From contig NZ_HG942022.1 of NCBI RefSeq assembly GCF_000612665.1, positions 1-64,000 on the forward strand: a DNA stretch of 64,000 bases. The letters run 5' to 3'. The stretch is from Neobacillus dielmonensis. GTDB lineage: Bacteria; Bacillota; Bacilli; Bacillales; Cytobacillaceae. Positions 18,522 through 27,219 of this stretch are shown here, in pieces. The translations under genes and the position numbers were made by a program. The stretch's first letter is position 1. Every line of letters begins with the position of its first letter. The notes beneath the pieces are model-generated. The model was not told the origin of the DNA. It ran no database searches and saw only the letters and a list, made by a program, of their open reading frames with translations.

Positions 18522-19418
18522 TTATAAAACCCTGGTAAATTTGTATTTTTTCAAAGAAATAAATAGGAAAATGCCTAGGTTAACAACCGTCCATAGTAGT
18601 GAGATGGCCGGATTAATATTGCTGACAACAAATAACGATGGTATGTTACCGAAGGCAGAGTCATCCATTGTAATGAACCACCCCAGCAGCATATTGTTGG
18701 CAGCGTGCGCACCAATCGACAATTCGGCACTGTTCGTTTTCACCGTGATATAACACCAAATGAATCCGGTTAATAAATAATCCGCTCCAACTAGGATAGG
18801 GGAATAGCCCATCTCAGGATTAACGAAATGGAGTGAGCCGAAAATCGCGCCTACTATTAAGGATAAAAGGAAAGGTATACGAACCCACTTACCAACGAAT
18901 TGCAACAGATAGCCTCTGAAGAATAATTCCTCACAGGTTGTTTGAATCGGAGTTATTACCAGAACGAGCACAAACAAAACCAAAAAATCGGAAATCTTGA
19001 TATCATTTAATGAATAATCTCCAGGGTTTAACAGGGCATCGATGATGGTGGTCAGACTCAGGATAGCAAAGAAAGAGATAAATCCGAAGCCGATTCTCTT
19101 CCATTCTATTTTTCTATTAGGGGTAATCAGCGATTTAAATGTCCGCTTATGAATGAAACGGATCGCAATCAACAGACCCAAAAGCCAAAACAGAAACTGT
19201 GAATTTATCAAGGCAAAATACAATAAAGGATTAAGTCCCACATAATCCTCTTTTTCAAAATCATAATAGGTATGGGGGTTTCCATCTGTATTCACGATCC
19301 ATTCACTAATGATGACATACGGCAGCGCCCCAACAACCATGAACAGAATAATGACAATAAAGGAAGCTGCATATCGTTTCCAGCTATTCTTGCCTTTTTT
19401 CAGATTAATAAAATCCAT
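18522..19418 (-). CDS. CPBP-family intramembrane protease
   Basis: Membrane protein of 298 residues, about eight helices, of the CAAX-protease/bacteriocin-processing (Abi, CPBP) family. The glutamate motif CEELFFRGYLLQ (EExxxR) and the downstream histidine motif GSLHFVNPE form the intramembrane active site, and HAANN supplies the third motif. In Gram-positives these proteins process peptides, give immunity to bacteriocins or affect stress responses; no bacteriocin gene is seen nearby. Single gene with its own terminator. Confidence 0.88.
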   Translation of the reverse strand: MDFINLKKGKNSWKRYAASFIVIILFMVVGALPYVIISEWIVNTDGNPHTYYDFEKEDYVGLNPLLYFALINSQFLFWLLGLLIAIRFIHKRTFKSLITPNRKIEWKRIGFGFISFFAILSLTTIIDALLNPGDYSLNDIKISDFLVLFVLVLVITPIQTTCEELFFRGYLLQFVGKWVRIPFLLSLIVGAIFGSLHFVNPEMGYSPILVGADYLLTGFIWCYITVKTNSAELSIGAHAANNMLLGWFITMDDSAFGNIPSLFVVSNINPAISLLWTVVNLGIFLFISLKKYKFTRVL

Positions 19419-19647
19419 TGACAGAACACCAACATTCTAATAGTTTGGGAAGATTATACAAATTTTTGGATAGATTAGTCAATCATTAAAACGTTAACAT
19501 TTGACTGTCAACACTTGATTTTTGGAAACTTTAAGTAAAAGTAGCTTGACAGAATGTTTACCAAATAGTAACATTTAGTACGTGCATATTATTACTAATG
19601 ATTTCTTTCCATATAGAAAACTTTAGCATACTGTTAATAATCACTTA

Positions 19648-19812
19648 TTGACTGTTATGAAAAAGGAATCCTATAGGAAGAGAATTTATAAATTAAAATA
19701 CGATTAAGGTAGACTGTTTAAAAGCCCAAGTGGGAAGTTAAAGGTAAACCGGCAATCTTCAAAGTTTAATGGTTGTAACATGACCATTATCTTTAGAGTT
19801 GCCGGTTTTTTT
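19648..19812 (+). ncRNA. Putative small RNA or leader ending in a long hairpin
   Basis: A promoter-like pair (TTGACT 19648-19653, 18-base spacer, TATAGG 19672-19677) is followed by a strong hairpin at 19746-19808: AAACCGGCAA / TTGCCGGTTT outer stem, an inner AATGGT / ACCATT stem, then a T-run. No open frame with a ribosome site lies between them, and no plus-strand gene precedes. It could be an independent RNA of about 130 nt or a terminated leader for dabB. Confidence 0.4.
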
Positions 19813-19819
19813 GTTTTTT

Positions 19820-19896
19820 GGCTTTGTTAAATTTGGCTGTTGATTTCCGCTCCAATCAACAGGTTTTAAAAATCAACATTATTGTTTAACAGAGCC
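19820..19896. mobile_element. 77-bp MITE-like element
   Basis: Ends GGCTTTGTTAAA and TTTAACAGAGCC are inverted (11 of 12 match), with inner TGTTGAT / ATCAACA also inverted. T-rich direct sequence TTGTTTTT lies on both flanks (19811 and 19897). No coding capacity. It resembles the ends of an insertion sequence without its transposase. Confidence 0.5.
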
Positions 19897-19972
19897 TTGT
19901 TTTTAAAGATTTATTGAAAAATCGAAATAGCAAGATTGATAGTATTAAAATTTATGGGGGAGAGAGATAGAA

Positions 19973-21514
19973 ATGTCCCATTATCTAGAGTTCATGACAA
20001 TACCTATGATATTTTTAATCATTTTCGGAATTTCCATGGTATGTTCAATTGTCCTGCTATGGAAAAAGGTTCCGTTACATTATGTCCGCTACCACATTAT
20101 CATGATTTCGGTACCTCCTATCGTTGCCTTGTTGGGATTGTTTATTGACCATCGAACTGAGTTGGTTGGGCCTTGGCGTTTTGACTCACTTTCTTGGCTG
20201 CTAGCCTTTTTTGTCCTTACGATTGGCTTGATTGTGCAGCGTTTTTCTGTTCGATATTTGTTCGGTGATCGTTCTTATCGGAAATATTTTACACTGCTGA
20301 CACTCACTACGTTTGCGGATAGCCTTGCCTGGCTCAGCAATGATCTTCGCCTTCTGCTGATCTGCTGGGGAGTAACCCTTTTGGGGCTGACGTTGTTGAT
20401 CCGCTTAAATAAGGAATGGCAAGTAGCAAAAAATGCGGGGACCTTTGCAGGTCGGCAATTTTTGCTCAGTTGGTTGATTTTGCTGCTGGCTGTGGTTTGG
20501 CTATCCCAAGCGACAGGACACTGGCAGCTATCTCTCATACTGGAGAATCTTGCACAACTAGCTCCGTGGGAAAGAACAGGGATTAGCATCCTATTAATTG
20601 TTGCGATGATGATTCCGGCAGCACAGTTTCCATTCCAACGTTGGCTGTTGGATTCGGTAGTGGCTCCAACACCTGTTTCAGCTGTCATGCATGCCGGTAT
20701 CGTCAATGCTGGTGGAATTATGTTTACTCGTTTTGCACCACTTTTTAGCGGCAATTCAGCACAGGTCATTCTGCTCGTTTTATCTGGTTTTTCCATTCTA
20801 CTAGGGACCGGAATTATGCTTGTCCATGTTGACTATAAACGGCAGTTGGTAGGTTCAACTATTGCTCAAATGGGGTTCATGCTGATTCAATGTGCATTAG
20901 GCGCCTATTTGGCAGCCATTATTCATGCGATTTTACATGGACTATTCAAAGCGAGCCTGTTCCTGCAGGCCGGATCTGCCGTTCAGCACGGGGGGACTCA
21001 TTCCCTCAAGAATCGTCCGATACCTTATATTTGGGTAATCATCGGCGGAATTCTGGGTCTCATTACCAGTATTGGTTATTGGCTGACTACTGGTGGAGAA
21101 GGCTATCAAATCATCAGCACCCTGATACTAGGATGGTCCGTGATGTTTGCTTGGACTGGACTGGTTGCTTTTGGACAGGGCCGGGTGGGCCGAATTGCCG
21201 GGTTCATGATTCTTGCCGGAGCAGTACTCATGTTCCATTTTATCCATTCGGCCTTAGACCGTCTGTTACATGAAACTATTCTGTCTGCTATGCAGCCACC
21301 TGCTCCTGCTGTCATTTGGGTCCTGTTGATCTTGTTGGGAGGTAGTGCTATCGGTTTATGGCTAGCACACAAACGTTCCTCAAAAGCATTTACAATCACT
21401 TATCTATGGCTTGTCCATTTGGGTGAGCCGCATAAAGATTTAGTCGAAAGTCATCCAAAATATTTGGCAAAATCCTTGTCTTATAGGGGGGCATACAGAT
21501 GGCAACAACATTAG
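19973..21514 (+). CDS. dabB: DabB, proton-conducting subunit of inorganic carbon pump
   Basis: Membrane subunit of the DAB CO2/bicarbonate accumulation complex, homologous to NuoL/MrpA-type proton-translocating subunits. It has 513 residues and about thirteen helices, with the family block PFQRWLLDSVVAPTPVSAVMHAG and the downstream LVGSTIAQMGFM and IHAILHGLFKASLFL segments that hold channel lysine and histidine residues. GGGGGAGAGAG precedes the ATG. Its 3' end overlaps the dabA start by 16 bases, so the two are translationally coupled. An isolated NADH dehydrogenase subunit is excluded because no nuo or mrp genes are adjacent. Confidence 0.92.
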   Translation: MSHYLEFMTIPMIFLIIFGISMVCSIVLLWKKVPLHYVRYHIIMISVPPIVALLGLFIDHRTELVGPWRFDSLSWLLAFFVLTIGLIVQRFSVRYLFGDRSYRKYFTLLTLTTFADSLAWLSNDLRLLLICWGVTLLGLTLLIRLNKEWQVAKNAGTFAGRQFLLSWLILLLAVVWLSQATGHWQLSLILENLAQLAPWERTGISILLIVAMMIPAAQFPFQRWLLDSVVAPTPVSAVMHAGIVNAGGIMFTRFAPLFSGNSAQVILLVLSGFSILLGTGIMLVHVDYKRQLVGSTIAQMGFMLIQCALGAYLAAIIHAILHGLFKASLFLQAGSAVQHGGTHSLKNRPIPYIWVIIGGILGLITSIGYWLTTGGEGYQIISTLILGWSVMFAWTGLVAFGQGRVGRIAGFMILAGAVLMFHFIHSALDRLLHETILSAMQPPAPAVIWVLLILLGGSAIGLWLAHKRSSKAFTITYLWLVHLGEPHKDLVESHPKYLAKSLSYRGAYRWQQH

Positions 21515-24117
21515 CCAGACCATTAAATTGGGAAAAGATACCGGAAGATCTTAGTCTTGATATTCATGATTTAGTAAAATCAGCTAGCGATGTCATCGCA
21601 CCGCTTGGCCCGATTAGCCGATTTGCAGCACGCAGTCCCTGGGCCGGCTTGGAAAAGCAATCCTTTGAACAGACGGCACGCTTTTTCAAAAAAATAAGCG
21701 ATATCGAGTTATTTCCCAAAGATTCTGTTTTACAAACAGCGCGCAATCAGGACGAAATTGATATTCATTTTTTAGAAAAAGGCCTGCAGCAATGGCTTGA
21801 GCACCAGGCGATTGAACTTCCTTATACAACTGCACAGGAGTTTTGCCGCGCAGCACTTACACAAAATCCGCTGTCGTCTGATTTAACGGTACTTCCCGAA
21901 GTGAAGAGTTTGGCAAAGAGACTGAGGGGCTATAAGTTCCATCTGAAGGCAAGACATTCCGTGAAACCCCTTAGTCAGCGTTTTGACCAGATGAACGGTG
22001 AGTGGGTGTTAAGAGAACTCAACCGAAATATGATTAAGTGGTGTAAATTGTTCTTGGATGAATCACAGGCCGTCTGGTCCATGCCAAATCGCGACGAAGG
22101 CTTCTATCAGGCATGGCGAAAAATGGCTTCATTGGATCCAGCCTTAACACAAGAGGAGCGTAAACGGATCAAAAACTTACCGAAGGAAGCGGATCTTGCT
22201 TTAATAGAGAGTTTGTCTCAATTAGGAATTTCCTATTCTGATACGCAAGACTATCTTGAGGCACATTTGCTTGCCCTGCCAGGATGGGCAGGAATGATGC
22301 TATGGCGTTCCCAGCAGCAAGTAAAGGATTGTTCCTTCCTTACTGACTATTTAGCGGTACGGATTTCAATGGAGCTTGTTTTGATGAAGCCTTATCTTCC
22401 TTTACTTAAACAAGGAGGCGAAGAGGACGGGCTCCTGGAATCATTGGTTGCTGCCTGGCTTCATTGGGGGAACCTTCCGATTAATGCATGGTATAAGATG
22501 CCTGCTTCGGAACAAAAAGCCCGATTGAACCTTGCTTGGCGGTTTGATCAAATTGTCCGCAACAGACTTTGGTTGGAAGCTTGGGAAAAAACGTATGAAA
22601 ATCAATTGATGGAACAAATCGTTTCGAAACAGCAGACAGCCTCTAGCCAAAAACAACCTTCATTGGCCCAATTTGTCTTTTGCATTGATGTACGGTCAGA
22701 ACCTTTTCGCCGCAGTCTCGAACATATTGGTGGTTTTGAAACCTTTGGAACAGCTGGATTTTTCAGTTTGCCAATTGAAACGTGCAAACTCGATCACCAC
22801 CATAGTCATCCTTCCTTGCCGGTCATGTCCAAACCGCAATTCAAGGTGAAGGAATACTTGCCGGAATCGCAATACCAACCATTTCACGAGCGGCAGCAGG
22901 CAGTACATTCACTGAGCGGTACATTCAAAACGATGAAGCACAACCTGCTTGCCAGCATGCTGCTGCCAGAGGTTAGTGGACCATGGCTTAGTATGCAGAC
23001 GTTGGCCCGAACGTTTTTACCAAGAAGTGCAGGACGCACGTTCAGGAAATTGCTTGACACGTGGACCATGAAGCCTGATGCCCAACTTACAATCGATCGA
23101 ATAGAGCGCCCTAAAACGGAGCTGCCTGTCGGTTTTTCAAATGAGGAGAAAGTGCACTATGCGGAGCAAGCCTTAAAAATGATGGGACTCACCGACCATT
23201 TCGCCCCATTAGTGGTGATCTGCGGACATGGAAGTCATAGCATCAATAATCCGTATGCAGCTTCTCTAGATTGCGGAGCATGCGGCGGGGCCTCAAGTGC
23301 CTTTAATGCGCGGGTGTTGGCTGAAATGTGCAACCTTGCCATTGTACGGCAGGCCCTAAAGGCAAGGGGAATCTCGATTCCAGAAGATACTGTTTTTGCT
23401 GCGACCGAGCATATTACCACACTAGATGAATTACACTGGGTTTATCTTCCACAGCTTTCGGATCAGGCTGAGGAAGCATATACCCACATTCAAGAGGTAC
23501 TGCCAAAAGTGAGTGAAGAGGCTAACGCCGAGCGAATATCAAAATTACCGAGTCTCAAAACTAACCTTAAAAACCCTCATGCGGAAGCCGAGCGACTTTC
23601 AGAGGATTGGAGCGAGATCCGTCCAGAATGGGGGCTGGCAGGGAATGCGGCGTTCGTCATTGGGGAACGAAGCTTGACTGAGGAGTGCGATCTGGAGGGA
23701 AGAGTTTTTCTTCATAACTATAACTGGAAAAAGGACAAAAACGGTTCCCTGCTTGCCGGGATTATTGCGGGACCGGCAACGGTTTGCCAATGGATTAACC
23801 TGCAATACTATGCATCCGCGGTTGCACCACATTATTATGGCAGCGGCAATAAAACCACCCAGACCGTGACAGCAGGAATCGGAGTGATGCAGGGGAATGC
23901 CAGTGACCTATTATCTGGACTCCCATGGCAATCGGTAATGCAATCCGATGAATCACTCTATCATGCACCGATCAGGCTGCTGGTGGTCATCCAGGCGCCA
24001 ACGGAATATGTGGAGCGATTGTTGAATCAAGACCGCACCTTTAAACAGAAAGTCCAAAACGGCTGGCTGCGGCTTGCGTCGATTGACCCGGAAGGAAACT
24101 GGAAGAGCTGGTCTTAA
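21499..24117 (+). CDS. dabA: DabA, zinc-binding catalytic subunit of inorganic carbon pump
   Basis: DUF2309/UPF0753 protein of 872 residues that works with DabB to convert incoming CO2 to bicarbonate vectorially. The beta-carbonic-anhydrase-like zinc site is intact: Cys395 and Asp397 (CIDVRSEP), His577 (GHGSHS segment) and Cys592 (LDCGACGG). Spacing of the pairs (C-x-D; H to C 15 residues) equals that reported for Halothiobacillus DabA (C351/D353, H524/C539). Soluble but membrane-attached through DabB. Starts at ATG after AGGGGGG inside the dabB end. In heterotrophic bacilli it probably supplies bicarbonate for carboxylases at air-level CO2. Confidence 0.95.
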   Translation: MATTLARPLNWEKIPEDLSLDIHDLVKSASDVIAPLGPISRFAARSPWAGLEKQSFEQTARFFKKISDIELFPKDSVLQTARNQDEIDIHFLEKGLQQWLEHQAIELPYTTAQEFCRAALTQNPLSSDLTVLPEVKSLAKRLRGYKFHLKARHSVKPLSQRFDQMNGEWVLRELNRNMIKWCKLFLDESQAVWSMPNRDEGFYQAWRKMASLDPALTQEERKRIKNLPKEADLALIESLSQLGISYSDTQDYLEAHLLALPGWAGMMLWRSQQQVKDCSFLTDYLAVRISMELVLMKPYLPLLKQGGEEDGLLESLVAAWLHWGNLPINAWYKMPASEQKARLNLAWRFDQIVRNRLWLEAWEKTYENQLMEQIVSKQQTASSQKQPSLAQFVFCIDVRSEPFRRSLEHIGGFETFGTAGFFSLPIETCKLDHHHSHPSLPVMSKPQFKVKEYLPESQYQPFHERQQAVHSLSGTFKTMKHNLLASMLLPEVSGPWLSMQTLARTFLPRSAGRTFRKLLDTWTMKPDAQLTIDRIERPKTELPVGFSNEEKVHYAEQALKMMGLTDHFAPLVVICGHGSHSINNPYAASLDCGACGGASSAFNARVLAEMCNLAIVRQALKARGISIPEDTVFAATEHITTLDELHWVYLPQLSDQAEEAYTHIQEVLPKVSEEANAERISKLPSLKTNLKNPHAEAERLSEDWSEIRPEWGLAGNAAFVIGERSLTEECDLEGRVFLHNYNWKKDKNGSLLAGIIAGPATVCQWINLQYYASAVAPHYYGSGNKTTQTVTAGIGVMQGNASDLLSGLPWQSVMQSDESLYHAPIRLLVVIQAPTEYVERLLNQDRTFKQKVQNGWLRLASIDPEGNWKSWS

Positions 24118-24210
24118 CGGGACCACGATGAACTATATACTAACAGGAATAATCTTTGGTTATAAAGAGTAATAAAGCCATCTAGAACGTATTGAAGGGA
24201 AAGAACCAAT

Positions 24211-24576
24211 TTGGAGAAGTCAAAAGGCACGCTGGAAGCTGAAATTAGTAAAGCTTTAACTCAATGGGAGAAAAATTACCTGGGACGCGGTTCCATTTCT
24301 GTGAAGACAGATATATTGCGCGATATGGTGATTGTTACATTGAATCGGATTTTAACCCCTGCTGAATATGCCTTATGCAGGGATAAAGATGGAATGTTAT
24401 CGATAAAAAAGACACGAAACAGCTTGGTGGAATCAGGTCTGGAAGACTTAAAGCAAATTCTCTTATCGCTAACCGGTCAGGAAGTCATCAGTTTTCATAC
24501 TGATATTAGTACCCAAACTGGTGAAAGGGTCATGGTCTTTAAACTTTCAGGTGATTTGGAGAAACAACTATCCTAA
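24211..24576 (+). CDS. DUF2294 protein
   Basis: A 121-residue soluble protein of the DUF2294 family, with the central GRGSISVKTDILRDMVIV and a C-terminal block ISFHTDISTQTGERVMVF. Biochemical role not established. It begins at TTG with GAAGGG upstream and lies 93 bases after dabA and 17 before the carbonic-anhydrase-like gene, all on one strand, with no terminator between. Such proteins recur near inorganic-carbon transport genes in bacilli by my recollection, which hints at an accessory role. Confidence 0.8.
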   Translation: MEKSKGTLEAEISKALTQWEKNYLGRGSISVKTDILRDMVIVTLNRILTPAEYALCRDKDGMLSIKKTRNSLVESGLEDLKQILLSLTGQEVISFHTDISTQTGERVMVFKLSGDLEKQLS

Positions 24577-24593
24577 AAAATGGAGGGAACATA

Positions 24594-25085
24594 ATGAATA
24601 GGGACGAAAACAAAAAAGTGCTGTTTGTGATCGGAATGGAGCAAAGTTCGGAAAATCTATTAAAAGATAAAAGCAATCTTGACCATGATCATATGATTGT
24701 CTTGCAATCTTATGGGGCAGTCCTTGAACCGTTCAGTGAGCTCATGCGGGACATTATCCTGGCTGTTTATGAGGAAAATGTGGAAGAAATATTCGTTGCT
24801 GTTCCAAACGTGGAAGTAAAGAGTATAAGAGAGACGATTAAGAAAATAGTTGATAATAAAGAATTAAAAGAGAAGATTCAAACTTTGGATTACCTGTTTC
24901 AAAATTGCATGCCAGAATACCCTAATGGCAGCGTAAGAGGCTGGCTGGAGGGTAATCAAGCCTCTAACAACGGTACGAAATCCGCGGCCGAAGTGATTCG
25001 AAACCATCCATTGATACCTTCCAATGTAAAAGTGACCGAATTATCGGTTGGAAGCATAAATCAAGCACAAATGGCTGTTCTATGA
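24594..25085 (+). CDS. Beta-carbonic-anhydrase-like protein lacking zinc ligands
   Basis: A 163-residue protein with the outline of a small beta-carbonic anhydrase: VLFVIGMEQSSENL aligns with the VITCMDSRL strand, SELMRDIILAVYEENVEEIFV with the helix after RNAGG, and VIRNHPLIPSNVKVTEL with the common C-terminal HPLIP segment. The catalytic residues are gone: Cys is Gly14, Asp is Glu16, Arg is Ser18, and the HxxC ligand pair is replaced in AVPNVEV. The only cysteine lies in QNCMPEYP. It therefore cannot hold zinc in the usual way and is best seen as a structural or regulatory relative in the dabAB operon. Confidence 0.75.
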   Translation: MNRDENKKVLFVIGMEQSSENLLKDKSNLDHDHMIVLQSYGAVLEPFSELMRDIILAVYEENVEEIFVAVPNVEVKSIRETIKKIVDNKELKEKIQTLDYLFQNCMPEYPNGSVRGWLEGNQASNNGTKSAAEVIRNHPLIPSNVKVTELSVGSINQAQMAVL

Positions 25086-25133
25086 GAATAGTTGGAAACA
25101 GCTATAAGCACATGAAAACTCATACCGTTACAA

Positions 25134-25187
25134 TGAACTGCACCCAAATTGTTGGACAAAATACTAACATTTGGGGTGCAGTTTTTA
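25134..25187 (+). terminator. Terminator made of two facing IS150-like ends
   Basis: TGAACTGCACCCAAATTGTT and its near-complement ending TTGGGGTGCAGTTTTTA face each other with about ten bases between. The left arm closely matches the published end type of IS150-group (IS3 family) elements. It forms a strong hairpin with a T-run and so also ends the dabAB operon. Confidence 0.75.
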
Positions 25188-25266
25188 AATGCAAAAATTT
25201 TAATAGAGCAGTTATTTTTAAAATTAGTCAATAAATTATTTAAATAATATGATAATTAAAAATATA

Positions 25267-25295
25267 TTGACTTTTCCAAAATATGTCTATAAAAT
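25267..25295 (+). promoter_or_regulatory. Sigma-A promoter of the catabolic operon
   Basis: TTGACT, 17-base spacer, TAAAAT. Transcription would start near 25302, just ahead of the palindrome at 25308-25320. Confidence 0.6.
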
Positions 25296-25307
25296 ACTCT
25301 TAAGTTA

Positions 25308-25320
25308 TCATATCATATGA
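25308..25320. promoter_or_regulatory. Probable GntR operator
   Basis: TCATATCATATGA, a perfect 13-base palindrome just downstream of the promoter and 16 bases before the GntR start codon, placed for autoregulation. Confidence 0.5.
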
Positions 25321-25335
25321 AGAGTTAAAAGGGAG

Positions 25336-26046
25336 GTGAAAACCATCGCTATCAAACGAAAATCCCTCGTCGATGATGTGATTGACGTCTTTTTAAAAGA
25401 TGTGGAAAATGGCTTGTATACATATGGAGATAAATTACCTTCCCAGAAAGAATTGGCCAATCACTATCAGGTCAGCTTAATCGTGATACGCGAAGCACTG
25501 ACTAAATTATCTGCAGTAGGAATGATTAGTTTTCATCAAGGAAAAGGTACCTACCTAAATAAAATAGAACAAGGAACATTGAATACTCCTGAATTCTCCT
25601 CTCTTATTTTTCATAATATCAATAGCCTCCTTGAAATTGTCGAAGCCAGACAAATCGTTGAGAGCGAAACAAGCTCATTAGCGGCTAAACGTAGAACCCA
25701 TCATAATCTTACAGAAATCGAAAATACGATTGTTGGCATGAAGGAAAGCTTAAAGAACAATGAAAATTTTGCCATGTGGGATGTTGAATTTCACCTTGCT
25801 GTAGCGAAAGCTTCCAATAATCAAGTCCTCCAAAACTTGACAACACTGCTGATTGATAGTTATCGTTCAGAAATAGCTAAATTTTTTCAAGTACCAGGTG
25901 TGATTGAAAAAATCTTAGTGGAACATGAAAGCATCTACTATCAAATTTTATATGGTAATAGTAGAAAAGCTTCTTTCATTATGCGTAACCATCTAGAATT
26001 ACCGGAAAAGGTTTTTTCAGCAAAAATGGCCGAATCTGAGACATAG
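25336..26046 (+). CDS. GntR-family regulator, FadR/FCD type
   Basis: Transcription regulator of 236 residues: winged helix about 8-78 (LPSQKELANHYQVSLIVIREALTKLSAVGMI) and a helical FCD domain about 95-225 with the metal/ligand histidines in EFHLAVAKAS and the late RNHLELP. It heads the operon with the dehydrogenase, ECF transporter and hydrolase genes and probably senses that pathway's substrate. Start is uncertain: the GTG at 25336 lies inside the GGAGGTG ribosome site, while an in-frame ATC at 25345 sits six bases after it. The first ATG in frame is far inside. A GTG start served by AAAAGGG is the safer reading. Confidence 0.88.
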   Translation: MKTIAIKRKSLVDDVIDVFLKDVENGLYTYGDKLPSQKELANHYQVSLIVIREALTKLSAVGMISFHQGKGTYLNKIEQGTLNTPEFSSLIFHNINSLLEIVEARQIVESETSSLAAKRRTHHNLTEIENTIVGMKESLKNNENFAMWDVEFHLAVAKASNNQVLQNLTTLLIDSYRSEIAKFFQVPGVIEKILVEHESIYYQILYGNSRKASFIMRNHLELPEKVFSAKMAESET

Positions 26047-26133
26047 CGAAATGTTTTTGCACCTTTCTTTGATTTTAAGCCATTTATAATAGTTTGATCT
26101 TACTATTCTATCAAAAAGAAAGGTGGACAAAAT

Positions 26134-27219
26134 ATGACCAACTATCAGGTTGCAGTAATCCCTGGAGATGGAATCGGCCCGGAAGTAGTGAATGAAGCTG
26201 TAAAAGTTCTTGAACTTCTCAACAAGCTGGATTCTACTTTTCAAATGGGATTTACTACATATGATTGGAATAGCGAGTATTTCCTAAGAAATGGAAAGAT
26301 GATGCCGGACGACGCCCTTGATACATTGAAAAACTATGATGCGATTTTATTCGGAGCAATAGGCGATCGGCGGGTGCCTGATGATGTGACAGTATGGGAT
26401 CTTATCATGCCAATCCGTAAAAAATTCAACCAGTATGTTAATTTGCGGCCGGTTAAGTTATTGAAGGGAGTACCTAGCCGCTATCAAGGGGAAACAATCG
26501 ATTTTGTTATTGTCAGGGAAAACGCTGAAGGCGAATATTCCAATAGCGGCGGCCGATTGTACCCAGGTACAGAACAGGAGATCGCCATCCAAAATACGGT
26601 TATCACAAGGACTGGTACGAAAAAAGTAGCCAGGTTTGCGTTTGAATACGCGAAACAGCACGGTAAAACGACGGTTACCAGCGCGACAAAATCCAATGCG
26701 ATCATTCATTCCATGAAACTTTGGGATGAGGCTGTAAAGGAAGTAGGAAAAGAGTTTCCGGCTATCAATCTGCAAAGCTATTATATTGATGCGCTTGCCG
26801 CTTATTTTGTTTTGCGGCCCGAGGATTTCGAAGTGGTTGTGGCATCCAACTTGTTCGGGGACATTTTAAGTGACCTAGGCTCCGCACTTGTAGGCGGCCT
26901 AGGGCTTTCCCCTTCAGCCAACTTAAATCCGGAAGGAGATTTCCCTTCCATGTTTGAGCCAGTCCATGGATCTGCTCCCGATATAGCTGGAAAAGGGATT
27001 GCTAATCCGATTGCGCAAATATGGTCGGCAGCCCTTATGCTCGAGCATTTGGGGAGAAAAGATTTAGCAGATGTTATTTTGGCCGCTATTGAGCAGGTCC
27101 TCGTACAAAAACAAGTACAGACACCTGATTTAGGCGGCAGTGCAACGACGATGGACATGGGACTCGCCATCAGGGAAGCAATTCAACTATTACTATTGGT
27201 TAAGGAGGGGCAGTCATGA
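26134..27219 (+). CDS. D-malate/tartrate-type decarboxylating dehydrogenase
   Basis: NAD-dependent beta-decarboxylating dehydrogenase of the isocitrate/isopropylmalate family, nearest to tartrate/D-malate dehydrogenase (YcsA, DmlA, TtuC). Seen: IPGDGIGPEVV near the N-terminus, VNLRPVKLLKGVPS typical of the tartrate/D-malate branch, FVIVRENAEGEYS, the metal aspartates in SNLFGDILSDLGSALVGG, and FEPVHGSAPDIAGKGIANP. Length 361 is normal. It overlaps the next gene by four bases. In this operon it may act on 3,3-dimethylmalate, giving 2-oxoisovalerate and CO2; the catalogued dimethylmalate dehydrogenase is said also to use (R)-malate. Plain D-malate use remains possible. Confidence 0.88.
   Translation: MTNYQVAVIPGDGIGPEVVNEAVKVLELLNKLDSTFQMGFTTYDWNSEYFLRNGKMMPDDALDTLKNYDAILFGAIGDRRVPDDVTVWDLIMPIRKKFNQYVNLRPVKLLKGVPSRYQGETIDFVIVRENAEGEYSNSGGRLYPGTEQEIAIQNTVITRTGTKKVARFAFEYAKQHGKTTVTSATKSNAIIHSMKLWDEAVKEVGKEFPAINLQSYYIDALAAYFVLRPEDFEVVVASNLFGDILSDLGSALVGGLGLSPSANLNPEGDFPSMFEPVHGSAPDIAGKGIANPIAQIWSAALMLEHLGRKDLADVILAAIEQVLVQKQVQTPDLGGSATTMDMGLAIREAIQLLLLVKEGQS

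Noticed and set aside
19648-19812. Known riboswitch class
   Set aside because: The folded elements and conserved bases of riboswitch classes I know were not found; only a promoter and a long terminator hairpin are visible.
19973-21514. DabB read as NADH dehydrogenase subunit NuoL or MrpA
   Set aside because: The adjoining gene is DabA, with its zinc residues intact, and no other complex I or Mrp genes are present.
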